Origin: Phoebastria nigripes
Taxonomy: Eukaryota; Chordata; Aves; Procellariiformes; Diomedeidae
Assembly (NCBI GenBank): GCA_035582835.1
Contig: JAYKAV010002931.1
Location: forward strand, 186,001 to 250,000
DNA length: 64,000 bases
Direction of reading: 5' to 3'
Every line of letters begins with the position of its first letter. The first letter of the stretch is position 1. The notes beneath the pieces are model-generated. The model saw only the letters and a list, made by a program, of their open reading frames with translations, did not search any database and was not told the DNA's origin. This document shows positions 12,126 to 24,247 of this stretch, piece after piece. The position numbers and the translations under genes were made by a program.

Positions 12126-12633
12126 CAGAATCATAGAATCATAGAATCATAGAATCATTAAGGTTGGAAAAGACCTCTAAGGTCATCAAGTCCAACCGTC
12201 AACCCAACACCACCATGCCCACTAAACCATGTCCCTAAGCGCCTCATCTACACGTCTTTTAAATACTTCCAGGGATGGTGACTCCACCACTTCCCTGGGC
12301 AGCCNGGTCCAATGCTTAACCACTCTTTCAGTAAAGAAATTTTTCCTAATGTCCAATGTAAACCTCCCCTGGCACAACTTGAGGCCATTTCCTCTCGTCC
12401 TATCGCTAGTTCCTTGGCAGAAAAGACCAACACCCACCTCGCTACAACCTCCTTTCAGGTAGTTGTAGAGGGTGATAAGGTCTCCCCTGAGCCTCCTCTT
12501 CTCCAGACTAAACAGTCCCAGTTCCCTCAGCTGCTCCTCGTAAGACTTGCTCTCCAGACCCTTCACCAGCTTCGTTGCCCTCCTCTGGACACGCTCCAGC
12601 ACCTCAATGTCCTTCTTGTAGTGAGGGGCCCTC
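12126..12633 (-). mobile_element. CR1 LINE 3' fragment, minus strand
   Basis: On the minus strand this is a CR1 ORF2 C-terminus, an almost uninterrupted frame from 12635 down to 12222, with [20 protein letters not shown] at its start. Its 3' end is marked by four tandem copies of the octamer AGAATCAT (as read on plus) at 12126-12158. It belongs to a different CR1 subfamily from its neighbour at 11395 and lies tail-to-tail with it, about 220 bp away. One ambiguous base (N, 12305) falls inside. Confidence 0.96.
12305..12305. other. Ambiguous base (N)
   Basis: A single unresolved base inside the minus-strand CR1 copy. It is probably a consensus or assembly ambiguity. Confidence 0.99.
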
Positions 12634-12639
12634 ATATAT

Positions 12640-14100
12640 CACTCATATCTGCAAAATGGGCCAGAGCCCCAACATATATCTCAGAGAGTCTGGGCCTGTG
12701 TTTGTGAGTACTAGAGGAGGAAATCAAATTTCCGTTTTACTTCAGAGATGTAAGTTGAGATCACTGGGGAGTAAATATTTTGACAAATGTTGTTTGGAAT
12801 GAATTTTGTTTGTATAGATGAAGTGTAGTAATTTATAAATATATGATAAAATCAGTTCACTTTATTTTGTAATCCCAGTGACAAGCTTTCTTCTCTTTGT
12901 GCTAATTCCCCTGGTAAAACGACTTTGGTTTTCATTGCAAGACATCTATTTGACCAACAATGGTAAAGTCGAGTATTGTTCAGGAAATGGCTTCTGAGCT
13001 CACTTCCCTTCTATTGTCTGTCAGTCATTGTAATTCTTTACTATGAATTAATGCCAAATGATCTGTTTAAATTTTACGAGCCTCTCCTTTAGGATGAACA
13101 GTGACTGAATCTACTCCACACCCCTTACCCTCTGGGAAAAAGAGGGAGAGAAGGAGCACTTGCAGAGTAGATAATGGAGCTCTGTATATTGTAAAAAAGT
13201 TATTGCCCTTCTTTATTTCCACAGCATTATCCAATTGAAGCACCCTTTGCAAAACAGTTTATTCAACTGGGCTCATACAAAGTACTTGTTTAGCTAAAAT
13301 GTCATATCTTCTCTATTGCCACTTTTGTACTAATGCAATTGGAAGGCTCATCCAATGGCCTTGAGACACTCTCTTCCTGTTTCCTCACATAAAATATTTA
13401 TACTGTATATAAATATAGTGTTTCTTAATTGACCTTTCAGCATATATTATTATAATATACTGTAACCATTATCCCTTATTTATTCGTTGCAGCGTGCAGA
13501 TATTTTTATCACTCATAATTCAATCATTGAAAGTAGAGTGCACTTAAAGTTGTGCTTTATTTTTCATTTTGATTGATTTGATGCACTTAAAGTTTACACA
13601 AAAACCTATGATGAAGAATTCTGGTCTTTGAAATGAGAATAGTTGGTCACCTTGGGACAGAAAAGTGGCCAAATTTTATAGAAACAGCTAACCGATTTCA
13701 GTATCCTCTCCAAAAAATGTTCCAAGATTTAGCTAAGTTTGTTCTATTCCATGTGCCAGTGCCTTGGTGTGAACCTAGCTCTTAGTGGGGGGAAGGAAAT
13801 GAATGGGAGGTTTCTGTCTAAGAAGTTTTTCCCCCAAAAGAAATAACATCTTACTAATTCTTGTATAAACTTCATCATGGCATGTTGTTCTCCTTACGCT
13901 TATAAACCATACAGCTGATCCTGATAAGAAAATGTTTCTGTTTCTCAGTGGATCTAAATTTCATACTGTGTGGATATTCACATACTGTATTTTATTTAGT
14001 CAAAAGTGATATGTGAAATCCGGAATCAGACCTGGTTCTGAATTTGAGAGAGCCCCTAAAAGAGAAACGTTCAAGGTAATTCAGATCCAGTTTTTTGTTT
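12640..14100. other. Non-coding, AT-rich, no recognised gene
   Basis: AT-rich single-copy DNA without a credible frame (61 codons at most). Stretches such as 13380-13560 are strongly AT-rich with TATATT and TAATTGA words. They could be matrix-type or conserved non-coding DNA, but nothing in the sequence proves this. Confidence 0.5.
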
Positions 14101-14105
14101 CAGGT
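14101..14105. repeat. Left target-site duplication of LTR
   Basis: CAGGT directly abuts the LTR. The right copy at 14701-14705 is CAGAT. The single difference is consistent with mutation since insertion. Confidence 0.7.
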
Positions 14106-14231
14106 TGTCATGGTTTAACCCCAGCCAGCAACTAAGCCCCACCTAGCCGCTCGCTCATTCCCCCCTGATAGGATGGGGGAGAGAATCAGAAGAGTAAAAG
14201 TGAGAAAACTTGTGGGTTGAGATAAAGACAG

Positions 14232-14237
14232 TTTAAT
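14232..14237 (-). terminator. LTR poly(A) signal ATTAAA
   Basis: Reading minus, ATTAAA lies about 180 bp after the LTR TATA box, followed by a T-rich stretch. This marks the likely end of R. Whether it is still used is unknown. Confidence 0.55.
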
Positions 14238-14414
14238 AGGTAAAGCAAAAGCGTGCACACAAGCAAAGCAAAACAAGGGATTCATTTACTCCTTCCCATC
14301 GGCAGGCAGGTGTTCAGCCATCTCCAGGAAAGCAGGGCTCCATCACGTGTAACGGTTACTTGGGAAGACAAACGCCATCACTCCGAACGTCCCCCCTTCT
14401 CCTTCTTCCCCCAG

Positions 14415-14423
14415 CTTTATATG
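14415..14423 (-). promoter_or_regulatory. LTR TATA box
   Basis: Reading minus, CATATAAAG sits mid-LTR upstream of the poly(A) signal, as expected for the U3 core promoter. It could drive minus-strand transcription outward from the solo LTR. Confidence 0.6.
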
Positions 14424-14705
14424 CTGAGCATGATGCCATATGGTGTGGAATATCCCTTTGGTCAGTTGGGGTCAGCTGTCCCAGCTGTGTCCCCTCCCAG
14501 TTTCTTGTGCACCCCCAGCCTACTCACTGGTGGGGTGGGGTGGGGTGAGGAGCAGAAAAGGCCTTGACTCTGTGTAAGCACTGCTCAGCAGTAACGAAAA
14601 TATCCCTGTGTTATCAACACTGTTTTCAGCACAAATCCAAAACATAGCCCCATACTAGCTACTATGAAGAAAATTAACTCTATCACAGCCAAAACCAGCA
14701 CACAG

Positions 14706-17700
14706 ATCTATTTCATACTTATAACCTGGGGACACTGTCTTTGATTGGGATGGAACAACGTTCTCGTACTACTATAACTAATGACATCTTTTTCTAAATT
14801 CAGATGTCTTATCATTCATTCCCTGTAGTCTTTTTACTGTGTTTGTAGGAACAGTTTTATCTTTAGTAGATCATGTTTTTCCAGCTGCTCTGAGAAGCAA
14901 TCTATAGAAAACAGTTATACGTTTCAAATGATGGGATTTTTATCAGAGCATAATCTTTCTGCGCAGGCCTTTGCATTTTAAAAACAAATCAATGACTATG
15001 ATGTCAGCATGTTTATCATTTCAGTCCTGGGAACATTTTCTTGGCATCTGGGTTTGATCTTCTAGGTGTGTCTAATTCTTATAAAGCCACAGCTGTGTGA
15101 ATTAGGTTTCCTAGGAAAGTCTGCCATATCTCAGGATTTCACTGGAATACAACTTCTGTCTCATTTCTCACCTTTGAATTTTTCTGAAGCCCAGAGCATT
15201 TTTATAATTGAATTATGGGTTTCACAGGAGAACGTAAAGCAACACTTCCTACAACCTCAAAGGCCAAATTTTTTCCCCTTCGGATTCCTACAGAAGAACA
15301 AAGACAGTTCAAAGTTTGCCTCATTATTTAAGCCCTGGAGCATGTTTATAGAGTACATTAAAAAAAAAGGACTTCTTTTTCTGTTTTGCATATAAAGTGC
15401 TAGTCTTACCTTCAGGTACTTGCATATGGGTATTAAAGTGAAAGACAGCACTGCAAACTCAATGCTTTGTTGTCATTTGGGGTTTTATTTGGGGGTGGAG
15501 GAGGTGTCATACAGGAATCTACTTTTCTCGGAAACTGTCATTTCCAGCTGTATTTTTAATGACTTAAACTTTGATCCCATTTCGATAATAAACTGTCATT
15601 TTTAGATTAGATCAATATGCATACAGCCACTCCTGCTTTGTGTACAAGCAGATGCCTGTCTGCAGTATGTCGGTATTGAGTATTTGATCCATTTTTATTT
15701 CAGTAAGGTTTCAGTGTGAAACATCCAATATTAGTTTAATTTCCAGAACAAAAGCCAGGTAGTTTCATTCAGACTGATGGGCCTCCCATCATGAGAAGAA
15801 GTATGAGGACCCTTTGCTTACATGATTCGAAGTCAGCCTGAGGGTTAACAGCCCCCAGCACCACCATCAGAAAGGCAGAGCTTTTTTCCATTTGTTCTCA
15901 TGTTATGATGGTGACAGAGGGAGGCTGGCTGTTGAAATTCATCCATTAAACAGTTCAACTCAAATTAAAGCATACTGGGTTGGCATAAGATTGAGTGAGG
16001 GACAGAGGATGTGGGTGTGGCAACAACACTTTGTTTGGCATTACTGTAGCTTGTGTCAAAGGGCAAGCCAGCAGAATTTCATCTGCAGTTAATGAAAACA
16101 AGTTTAGTGTGGCAGAATTGATTAAACTAAGAAGTGGGAGAGTTGAGATTTCCATAGGATGTGGAACAGAATGATCAGCTTCTGCTTTCTGATCCAAGGT
16201 CCACATCTATTTTAGATAGCACCAGCTTGATGCCAAGCAAAATAATGCCAGCTTTGCTAATTTGCTTTCTGAGGAGTTAAAGTTTCTCATTGCATCCCAT
16301 AGTAGCATTTTTTCATTTCCTTTCAGTTGTGGTCCTTCTGGATACATACACCCATAAATGGTTTTGGGGAGATTTTTAGCAGGTGATTGTGTTTTATACA
16401 ACAACAGTGGGCTGTGTGAATCATCTCATGCAGCCAAGCACTTGCTCATCAAATGGAGCAGAGTGTCATCTGCTCAGGAGCTAGGTGAGTGAGGGAGCAG
16501 TGTTTAGCCTGGTGGAAGGAGTGCTGTGCTGGGATGGCCATGGGCTGCTTGCGAGCTGTTGTGGTGCCCTTCCTTTTGCTGGGCCAGAGTTGTGGTAGGG
16601 TTGAGCCTAGAGGACTTGGGAAGTGAGCCTCAGGTCTTAGCTGCTTATCCAGCCTAGCCCTGTGCTGCAATGGGAGCTGTTACCTGTTGTCTGTGAATCA
16701 TCCCCAAAGGACCCCCACTCCCCTTCTAGCTCTCTAGATCAGATAGCATGTCCCTTGAGCTTCTGGGCCATTTGAAGTTTTATGACATACAGACCACTCC
16801 TGGCTTAGCCTGTGAGATCATTAGTAGGGATGTCACTCACACCAAAGCTGAGAAGAGCACTATTATAGACTGCTCTGAGCATTGCCCAGCCAACAGCTCT
16901 CTCTGTACGTATGGCTGATGCATCAGGCCATTGTAAGGAGCAGCTTGTACCTCCTTTGTGGAGGGCCCACAGTTATAAAGGCACCTGAATACAATGAGGC
17001 TTCTGTACAAGGCACGTTCTGGCTGGAGAAGGCATTGCATTATCCTCCTGTTTCCGTTTGACCTTGGATGGAAAGGGAGCCGTTCATCCAGCTGCACTGT
17101 GTTGTCATGCAAAGAGTTTTCCAATGAAGCGCATTCAGAATACATAACAGCATTTTAGTCTTCAAAGACTGTGTTTCATTCTTACTACAGGGAATGTAAG
17201 AACTATGAGAAATCAGCCAGTTGTGTAGAGATGGAGCTCCAGGCACTCCAGTGAAAATGCATCAATTTGAGCTGAACTGTGAAGGTTTACATTGGGACAA
17301 AGGGTCAAAGATTACATCAGCTGGGCTGCCATTTCATCCAACAGGATGCTGACCTCACCTTTGTGCTTATGCTGCTGCTGGCCCGTATTATTCACCAATC
17401 CACAGTTCCCAAGAAAAAAGCCCTGTGACCATCAAACCAGCAGCATGGAAAACTCATGAGTTCTTCCAAAGCATTCCAAAAAGATGAGGAAGGGAGCAGC
17501 CATGCCCATGATATAACCCATTGGTCAGTTAAGATGGCTTGTGCTTGAATCCTAGCTGCACTGGTTCTATGGCTTCTCAAATCAGTGGACTTGCAGCAGA
17601 GATGAACTCATCCTGCCATTTGTTGTGCTGCTCTCCCCACTACCCTTTGATAGCTCCAGAAGAAAAACAAACGCAAACTATAATTTACATGCTGGCAACT

Positions 17701-20690
17701 CAATAGGAGACTAGCTGTTACTTAAACTGTAAAAGAAAAACACCCAATATAGAATTTTTAATGAGGTTGGAGGGGGGAGAAAGAGGAACATCAGAGATGC
17801 TAGCTATCTTTGAGATACTCTGCAAGCTTTTTAGCCTTATGATTTCCTTTGACTGTAGCAGGAGTCATGCAGCTAAATCCTTGCACAGTGCTTTCTAAAG
17901 TTACCCTATTGGACTTAGACATTTAGGTCTTCAGTGGCCTTTCTGACATTTGTTGGCACTTGTCATAAACTTTATTTCTACAGAGAGCTTCTGTGGGCTG
18001 AGATACTTCCATCACCACCTTCTGTATGCTTCTTTTCTAGAAATGTAGGGTTTTATCATCATTGGGTTGATACTGTAGTGATTGATATCTGAGTAAAAGC
18101 CTTCCTTGACTGACTTTTTCTAATATTATTGGCTCTTTAAGCTGTTCAGATCATGTCCTCCAAATCCAGAAGAGATTTCCAGCTCCAGTTTGTCTTATTA
18201 TAGAAAGCAGTTTAGTATCTTGTAGAGCTGTTGATAGTGCAGGCCGGGAATCACTACAAAAAACAAAGGAGTAGGAAAGGAAACCAGGCTGTATTATTTA
18301 GGCACTGAGAACTTAGAACACACTGAATGATGCTAGAAGCAGGAGAAAAGCAAGCTACCATTTAATAGGAAACATATATTGTATCTATTTCAAGAGCAGA
18401 GGCATCCCATAGTTCTGGTCAGAGCCACGAGAAATTCTGCAATCTGTCTGACTATTGTACCGACAGGTTAAAAGGTGGAGGGGAGGCAGGAAGGAGGGGA
18501 ATTCTACCTGTTTTTTTTTTTCTTCTTATTTTGCTAATTATTGTACCAACTAAGAGATGTAGTTACTGCTTAAATCTCATACTGATGTTAGTAATCTGTA
18601 TAAAAAGGAAGTCTTCTGCCAATGCATTCCAACTACTTTGGCTTCAGTCTGAAAGGTAACTGCATTTAAGTCCCATGAGTTTTTCAAACAAACTCCCCAG
18701 TATAACTCTTAGTTACCCAAATAGATAAAGCCATCCTTTTTCTGGTAGGTATGAACGTCAGTGGTCACATGCCTGGATTAGCACTTGCTAGTGACATGGA
18801 CACTACAAGTAATTACTTGTAGTAATCATCCTAGAAATATCCTGACAGCTCTGGAGTAACTGGGAATCTCTTAGCTGTTTATATTTTGCTGCAATAAGTT
18901 CCGCTAATAAGCAAACCATGTAAGAGGACATAGCTCATAGCAATCTGGTTTGGCAATGGATGTAGCCAGCTAATTAGAGAAACAAGTTAATGATGTTGGT
19001 TTTAGCAGACTGGGGGAAGAGTGGAAAACGAATAGTGACACTTAAAATATTTTGATTTGTAGGCAACAGATTGGAGATGGAGTTGAAACCACATTGTTTA
19101 AAATTGCTTGATGGCAATCAGAGTTTCTTAATGTCCCTCTGAAGCAAAATAAATTTAAAAAATCAGGGTAAAGCAGACATCCATTTCACTTCATAAAGCG
19201 AGGTAAATGTTGTGCCTGGAGCAACCAAAGAGTTAGGGAAGTTCGACTTCCAACACAGGGAGGGTTAACAAGAGACCTTAAGGAGCAACATATCTCCTGT
19301 CAAGTGTCATGAAATAAGGATATCTTCAGTACGTCCCAACAAAGACAAATACTTCTGCACATGAGTGGATTGTCTTGTTTTCTGCATTACCACATCCAAA
19401 CAAGCATTTAAGTATCTAAATCCCTAGTGACTCTCAGTTTAGGACCCTAAACAGGAGGTAGACACCTGCCAAGTTTCAGATCTGGGCCCACTGTGATCTA
19501 TCCACACTCAATTCCAATATTTATTTCAAACAGAGAATGGATGTGGAAAAGGGAAGGTACATATATTGTACATATGTGTGTTCCATCCACTTTACTTCAG
19601 CCCCTGGTTGAGGCAATTGCATCTTTCTATCTCTTATGTTTCTGCACCTAAGCTTTTATTCATAGGACCAAATTTCACAGCATCAGTAAATAATTTTAGT
19701 GAGGCAGGTAGAAAAGTGAGGGAGGACACAGGGAGTCATCAGCGAAAGAGATGAGGATCTGGCAGTTATTGTTGTGGCAGTGGCAGGTGGACAGGAAGAA
19801 ATGTCTAACCATGGAGCAAAGCTAAAGCCAACCATCTTGCCCTTGACTGACTGTTACAGCGAAGGAAGATTCAGCAATAAGTGATGCCATCACCAATATT
19901 TTTTTCACTTCAGAGTAGTTTCAGGCAGATTTGGAGACAAATCTTGACAAGAAGAATGGCAGGTGCCTTTTGTGGAGGTAAATAAAATATTTTTATCGTG
20001 CTGTTCTTTTTTGCCTTACAATAGTTCAATTTTTGCTTGGCAAAAGAACGTAAATGTTGACATACTGGGCTTGTCCAGCATCCCATCTCTGCTGACAGTG
20101 GTCAGTTACAAGTGCTCAGTATACGCAAAAGGCACGTATATGTACAGGCTAAACCTTCCCTTGACGCATTCTCCCAGCTTCCAGCAGCCGGTGGCTCAGA
20201 GACTTCCTCCACATTCTTGGCCTTCACAGCCATTTGACTGGCTGTTTACATTGTTTTGGTCCAGAGTTTGCCTCCTCTGAGGGGAAATTTTGGGCCCCTC
20301 TTTGTCCCAGTGGGCATCTTCTTCTGTTTCAGAGTAAGAGAGGAAACAAGCTGGGGTCTGAGCCTCTGCCCAGGTGTCTTGCCAACTGGAACCTCTGTTC
20401 TCTTGTCATTTTCAGTTGTGCAAATAATCTGTTGATGGATGTTACGGGGAAGCTCACGACTGGTTTTTTGAGTGTGGTGAATAAAATGGGATATTTTCCG
20501 TATGGAATATACCATCATTATTTATTATAGCTATTGGCAAATTGAAAAAAAGAACTATTTAAAACTTGCACTAATAGCTAAACCTTCCAATCAACTTCTG
20601 ACAGTTCATTTTTGTAACATTTTAAAACTGAATAACACAAGTGGACTTCTTGAATAAATTAAGTTAAATTATATACGTATCTGAATATAC
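14706..20690. other. Non-coding, no recognised gene
   Basis: About 6 kb of single-copy DNA. The frames at 16837-17145, 17040-17246 and 17392-17580 (minus) are the longest cluster, but they overlap in different frames and match nothing I recognise. I see no complete repeat. Confidence 0.5.
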
Positions 20691-20696
20691 ATGTAT

Positions 20697-20719
20697 ACAG
20701 ACAGACAGACAGACAGACA
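20697..20719. repeat. (CAGA)n microsatellite
   Basis: About five and a half tandem ACAG/CAGA tetranucleotides, flanked by alternating ATGTAT/GTATAC sequence. Confidence 0.92.
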
Positions 20720-21835
20720 TGTATGCTTACATATATAAAGAGGTAGAGAATGTACTCTTTTGGCTCGGAATTTTTAGTATTTTAATATTCAGGAGCAGTG
20801 TAATAATAAACAAAACCTAGATTTGGTTTTGAGATTTTAACCTAATTGAAATACCATCCGTTTCTCTTTTAAGAAAAAAAAGATGGCATCTCAGTGGACA
20901 TGTGACATGCAGTACACTAGCAGCTAAGTTTAGATGGTTAGAAATTGCTAGCTATGTTACTTCTGTAATTATTGACATGAAAATATACAATTTACCCTGC
21001 CAGTATCACCTTGGTTCCTCAAGAAAAATAGTACAGTTTTATTTTACTTAAAATAAAATACCAGTCTTCCCTTTTGGTTTGTGATCACTCTATAACAGCC
21101 CCTATCAGTTTGAAACAAATGGGATGGCATCTGTACAAACTGGAACAGGAGTAATGAGATAATAGCCTGTCCTTTACCATCACTTATCTCCCTGGAATTG
21201 GCCTTCATTCAGAAGGCTTAGTGTTCTATGATTAATGTGAAATCTGTACAAGTTGGCCAGATCCTGAAGCCCTGTTGGTTTCTCAGGCATTATTAATAGC
21301 TTTCTTTGTAGGTTCTTATTCACATGACTTGCTTTTAATGAACTTCAGATACCCATTTTGCTCATGTCAGTCTCCCTGGCTAAAGAAATACTAGAGTTTC
21401 AACTACAGAGGGTCTAAAAACTTCCAGAAAAAGAGAATGAAACTGAAGGAGATTTTTCTTTTAAATGCTCTGAAGAAAGCAGATTGATGAATTTGGCACT
21501 GGGGAACTAAAGCAGGACCTTGAAACATTACTGTTAAACATTAGCCCTAGAGCTATGTCCTAGGGTCTGCAATGCATAAAACTGGAGGCATTTATTTCAA
21601 CACTCCTCACTGTGGTAAGAGTTCAGTAAATGGTCAAAAAGACTTAAAGGAAAATTTGACCTTAAGAATAGAGCCCTGTACACAGTTTCCATCAGGCAGA
21701 GGGGATGTCTTTCTAGCCTTAGACATGACTGTTATCTGGTAGACTTACAGTTATGCCTGTATATAGTGGCCTGTTATGCCACTATACTCACCATTCATAT
21801 TCATGGTCACAGATTTTCTTAACCAGAAAGATTCA

Positions 21836-21866
21836 GATTCATATTCACATTCATATTCATGTGTAG
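21836..21866. repeat. Imperfect (CATATT)n repeat
   Basis: Several near-copies of ATTCATATTCA occur in a row. A further related copy lies about 45 bp upstream, near 21790. Confidence 0.7.
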
Positions 21867-22511
21867 ATACAGGATTAAGCTTTAAATTGTGTTAGTGCAG
21901 CTGAATTCAAGACATTGAGTAATTTACCAAGAATAGTACCTTTTGGGGTCCTATATGTGCAGCTGGAATTCACATTGGTGAATTTGACTTTAAATATTAT
22001 TTAAGTTGAGCTAAAAAGATTGTCTAACAATAAATAGTTTGGCTTTTTGGGAGACAGTCACCACTGCAACTGGATAAATTTCATTCAGCCTGCTGCTCAC
22101 AGATTGTCTGTATGGTATCTTTTATTATGCAAGCAGTCTGTGGTGGTCATCTTGGTAAAGAAAATGCCTGTGAAAACAGTCTCTATTTTTTTGCTCGGTA
22201 GTTTAAATAATAGCAATGTCACTTGCAATGCTTTACATTCTCTTTTTTCAGCAATGTCTAATTAGTTGCCTTATTAGATGATTTTGGAGAATTCTTCTTG
22301 GAAAGCTCTAACATCTCCATGCCATAGTTGAGGGAGGGGAGCATGGCATTTGACCTAAGGAAGTCCCCAGATTCAGATGGACAGAAGGCAGGAGGTATAC
22401 CTGTGGGAGTGGGAAGAGTCTCTGTGCTTCAGCTCTCCCACATTTTCACAGTCTTGATGTTGTTTCTTTCTCCCTTAACATCCAGCTCCTGCCAGCTGAA
22501 AGCAGCCTTGC

Positions 22512-22560
22512 CTGGAGGAGCTGCCGCGGCCCGTGCTGCCGTGCTGGGCCGTGTACGAGT
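22512..22560. other. Isolated CpG cluster
   Basis: About six CpG dinucleotides in 50 bp, including CCGCGG, in a window that is otherwise strikingly CpG-poor. It is too short to be called a CpG island. No promoter or exon could be tied to it. Confidence 0.5.
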
Positions 22561-23798
22561 ACTGGGCTGGCAGACTCCAGCCTAGGCTGTTCTACACCAA
22601 AACCGATCCTTTCTTCCAACATCTGTCTCTCTCCCTCCTGTCCCTCTGGTTAAGTGTTTGTCCATAGTTTCTGCTGCTTCTCTCCTCTCATAATGCATTT
22701 TCCTCTTCTGCACATGATCTCAGTCTTGTTCTCTTCTACTCCATTAAAAATACAATGGCTAAAATAATTTCCTTTGCCTGTGACTTTTACTTAGTCATTT
22801 CTCTTTGAATCTTCTGGATCAGATTTCAGATTACACACCTCACTTCCAAGATGTCTGCCCAGTCTCAGCTTCTGTTACCCATCTCTCTTCTACTCCACTG
22901 TTCTTCTGCATGTTTCAGTCCATCTTTTGATCATGTCTTTCCCCATAAAGCCCTATACCATCAGTAATTAATGGCAATGAAGTCGTCCTTTCTCTCCCAC
23001 TCACCGAATCCCAAGACCCAACATTTTATCTGCCACTAGGGTCTCCAAGATTTTGGCATAACCCAGCCAGGTGAGAGAAAGAAATCTGCCTTTGCTGATC
23101 CCCGCAGGCAATGACAGAACTGACAATCCATTATGCTCAACTCTTTTCAGGAGTTAACATCTTTGATTTCTCCCTTGTGGCTACCATCCAGAGTAAAACT
23201 GATAGATTCTTTGCAAAACAAAGAGCAGAAAGTCTGGCTATGGTGAGACCAATTTCATCCAAAGCACTGGGTCTGTGATGGGACCACAACTCTTTGGTAC
23301 TAAAAAGAAAGGAAAATTACTGCAACATGTGACAAGGTTTCAGAGTGGGAGAAAATGTAGGAGGAAGCATGGAAATAGGCCAGTAATTTACACATCAGTA
23401 TTTCCCATGAGAGAAGAGACACAGAAAATTGTTTAAAATAATCTGTAATGCTTTACTTCTCTGACTTCTTATGCACCTTTCTTGCTTCCATTTTTAATGG
23501 CTGGCTCCAGGGCTTAATCTCTATTGGGGCGCAATCTAGGATCTCTCAATTTATTGCTCTTTTAACTCATGACCACCAGCAGTGAAGGAACGCCTTAGTA
23601 AAGTCCATACCAAGTGGTAATGGTATTGTGCATTAAGTGGTAAATCATAGCCTTGTCCTCTTCGAAGAAGACACCTCTCCCATCAACACATACATAAAAC
23701 TAGTGACTGCCTCTTCTTGCTACTTCTGTTTTCCTGCAGGAAAAAGCTTAGTTCAAAAGCAGTAGCGTTATAAGCAGCCTGCAAAAGAGGTACTTTTG

Positions 23799-23840
23799 CA
23801 TGCATATGTGCGCATGCATTCATGTATGCATGTATGTAAG
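23799..23840. repeat. Alternating TGCA/TGTA repeat
   Basis: Purine-pyrimidine alternating sequence built from GCATGCAT, TGCGCATGCA and TGTATGCATG. This composition favours Z-DNA or cruciform structures; that is inference. Confidence 0.75.
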
Positions 23841-24091
23841 TACACCTTTAATCATTGAGCTGATCACTCTGTTCACCAGGAAAGAGCCTGAGCTCATTAT
23901 TTAATTAAAATACCTTTTTTTTCCATCAAAATCACATGGATCTTATTTGCATGTGGCTTTATATCCCCCACCCTGGATGTCTCTGTAATAGTAGCCGTGG
24001 AAAAGAATTTCTGTCATTTTGCATTGATGACTAAAGGGTTAGCAGCCATCTAGGGGGAGAAAGAGGGGGGAATTATCTGGGTAGGCTTACA

Positions 24092-24247
24092 CTAGCCAGT
24101 TGACATAACAGCTACTTGGGTGGTATGAGGTTTCTGGGATGTATATGGCTGTTTAGTGCTTTCTCTTGCCAAAACATCTGGAATCCAAAATCCAGTCGTT
24201 AAGACAGCCACACATGTTAACAAAACAACCGGACAGAGAAAAACAGG
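24092..24247 (-). other. Possible terminal coding exon (membrane protein tail?)
   Basis: On the minus strand a strong splice-acceptor-like signal (a run of nine T then CCTTCAG) is followed at 24247 by an open frame of about 50 codons ending in TAG at 24094-24092. The peptide opens with a hydrophobic, membrane-like stretch (VFLCPVVLLTCVAVLTTGFW) and ends in a Ser/Thr/Gln-rich polar tail. That layout fits the last exon of a membrane protein. I do not recognise the protein, found no upstream exon and saw no nearby AATAAA, so chance is the leading alternative. Confidence 0.18.

Larger units (their letters stand above)
14106..14700 (-). mobile_element. Solo LTR of an endogenous retrovirus
   Basis: A 595-bp element starting TGCTGG and ending CATGACA on the minus strand, so it has the TG...CA termini of an LTR. 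In that orientation it has a TATA box (CATATAAAG, plus coordinates 14415-14423) and about 180 bp downstream an ATTAAA poly(A) signal (14232-14237), the expected U3-R-U5 order. It is flanked by CAGGT (14101-14105) and CAGAT (14701-14705), a 5-bp target-site duplication with one mismatch. No internal gag, pol or env lies next to it, so it is a solo LTR left by recombination. The sequence type is one I recall as abundant in birds; a 5-bp duplication fits ERVL-like elements, but class assignment is tentative. The 104-codon plus-strand frame inside it is not a gene. Confidence 0.9.
20720..24091. other. Non-coding, small repeats only
   Basis: Single-copy DNA. Within it lie an imperfect ATTCATATTCA hexamer-like repeat (about 21790-21866), a small CpG cluster (22512-22560) and an alternating TGCATG/TGTATG tract (23799-23840). 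None of the open frames resembles a known protein. Confidence 0.55.

Noticed and set aside
14253..14567. 104-codon plus-strand frame
   Set aside because: It lies inside the solo LTR, antisense to the LTR's transcriptional direction, and has no protein features.
16837..17580. Cluster of minus-strand frames that might be a decayed transposase or retrogene
   Set aside because: I tried to follow Harbinger and other DDE blocks through the frames and found no ordered motifs.
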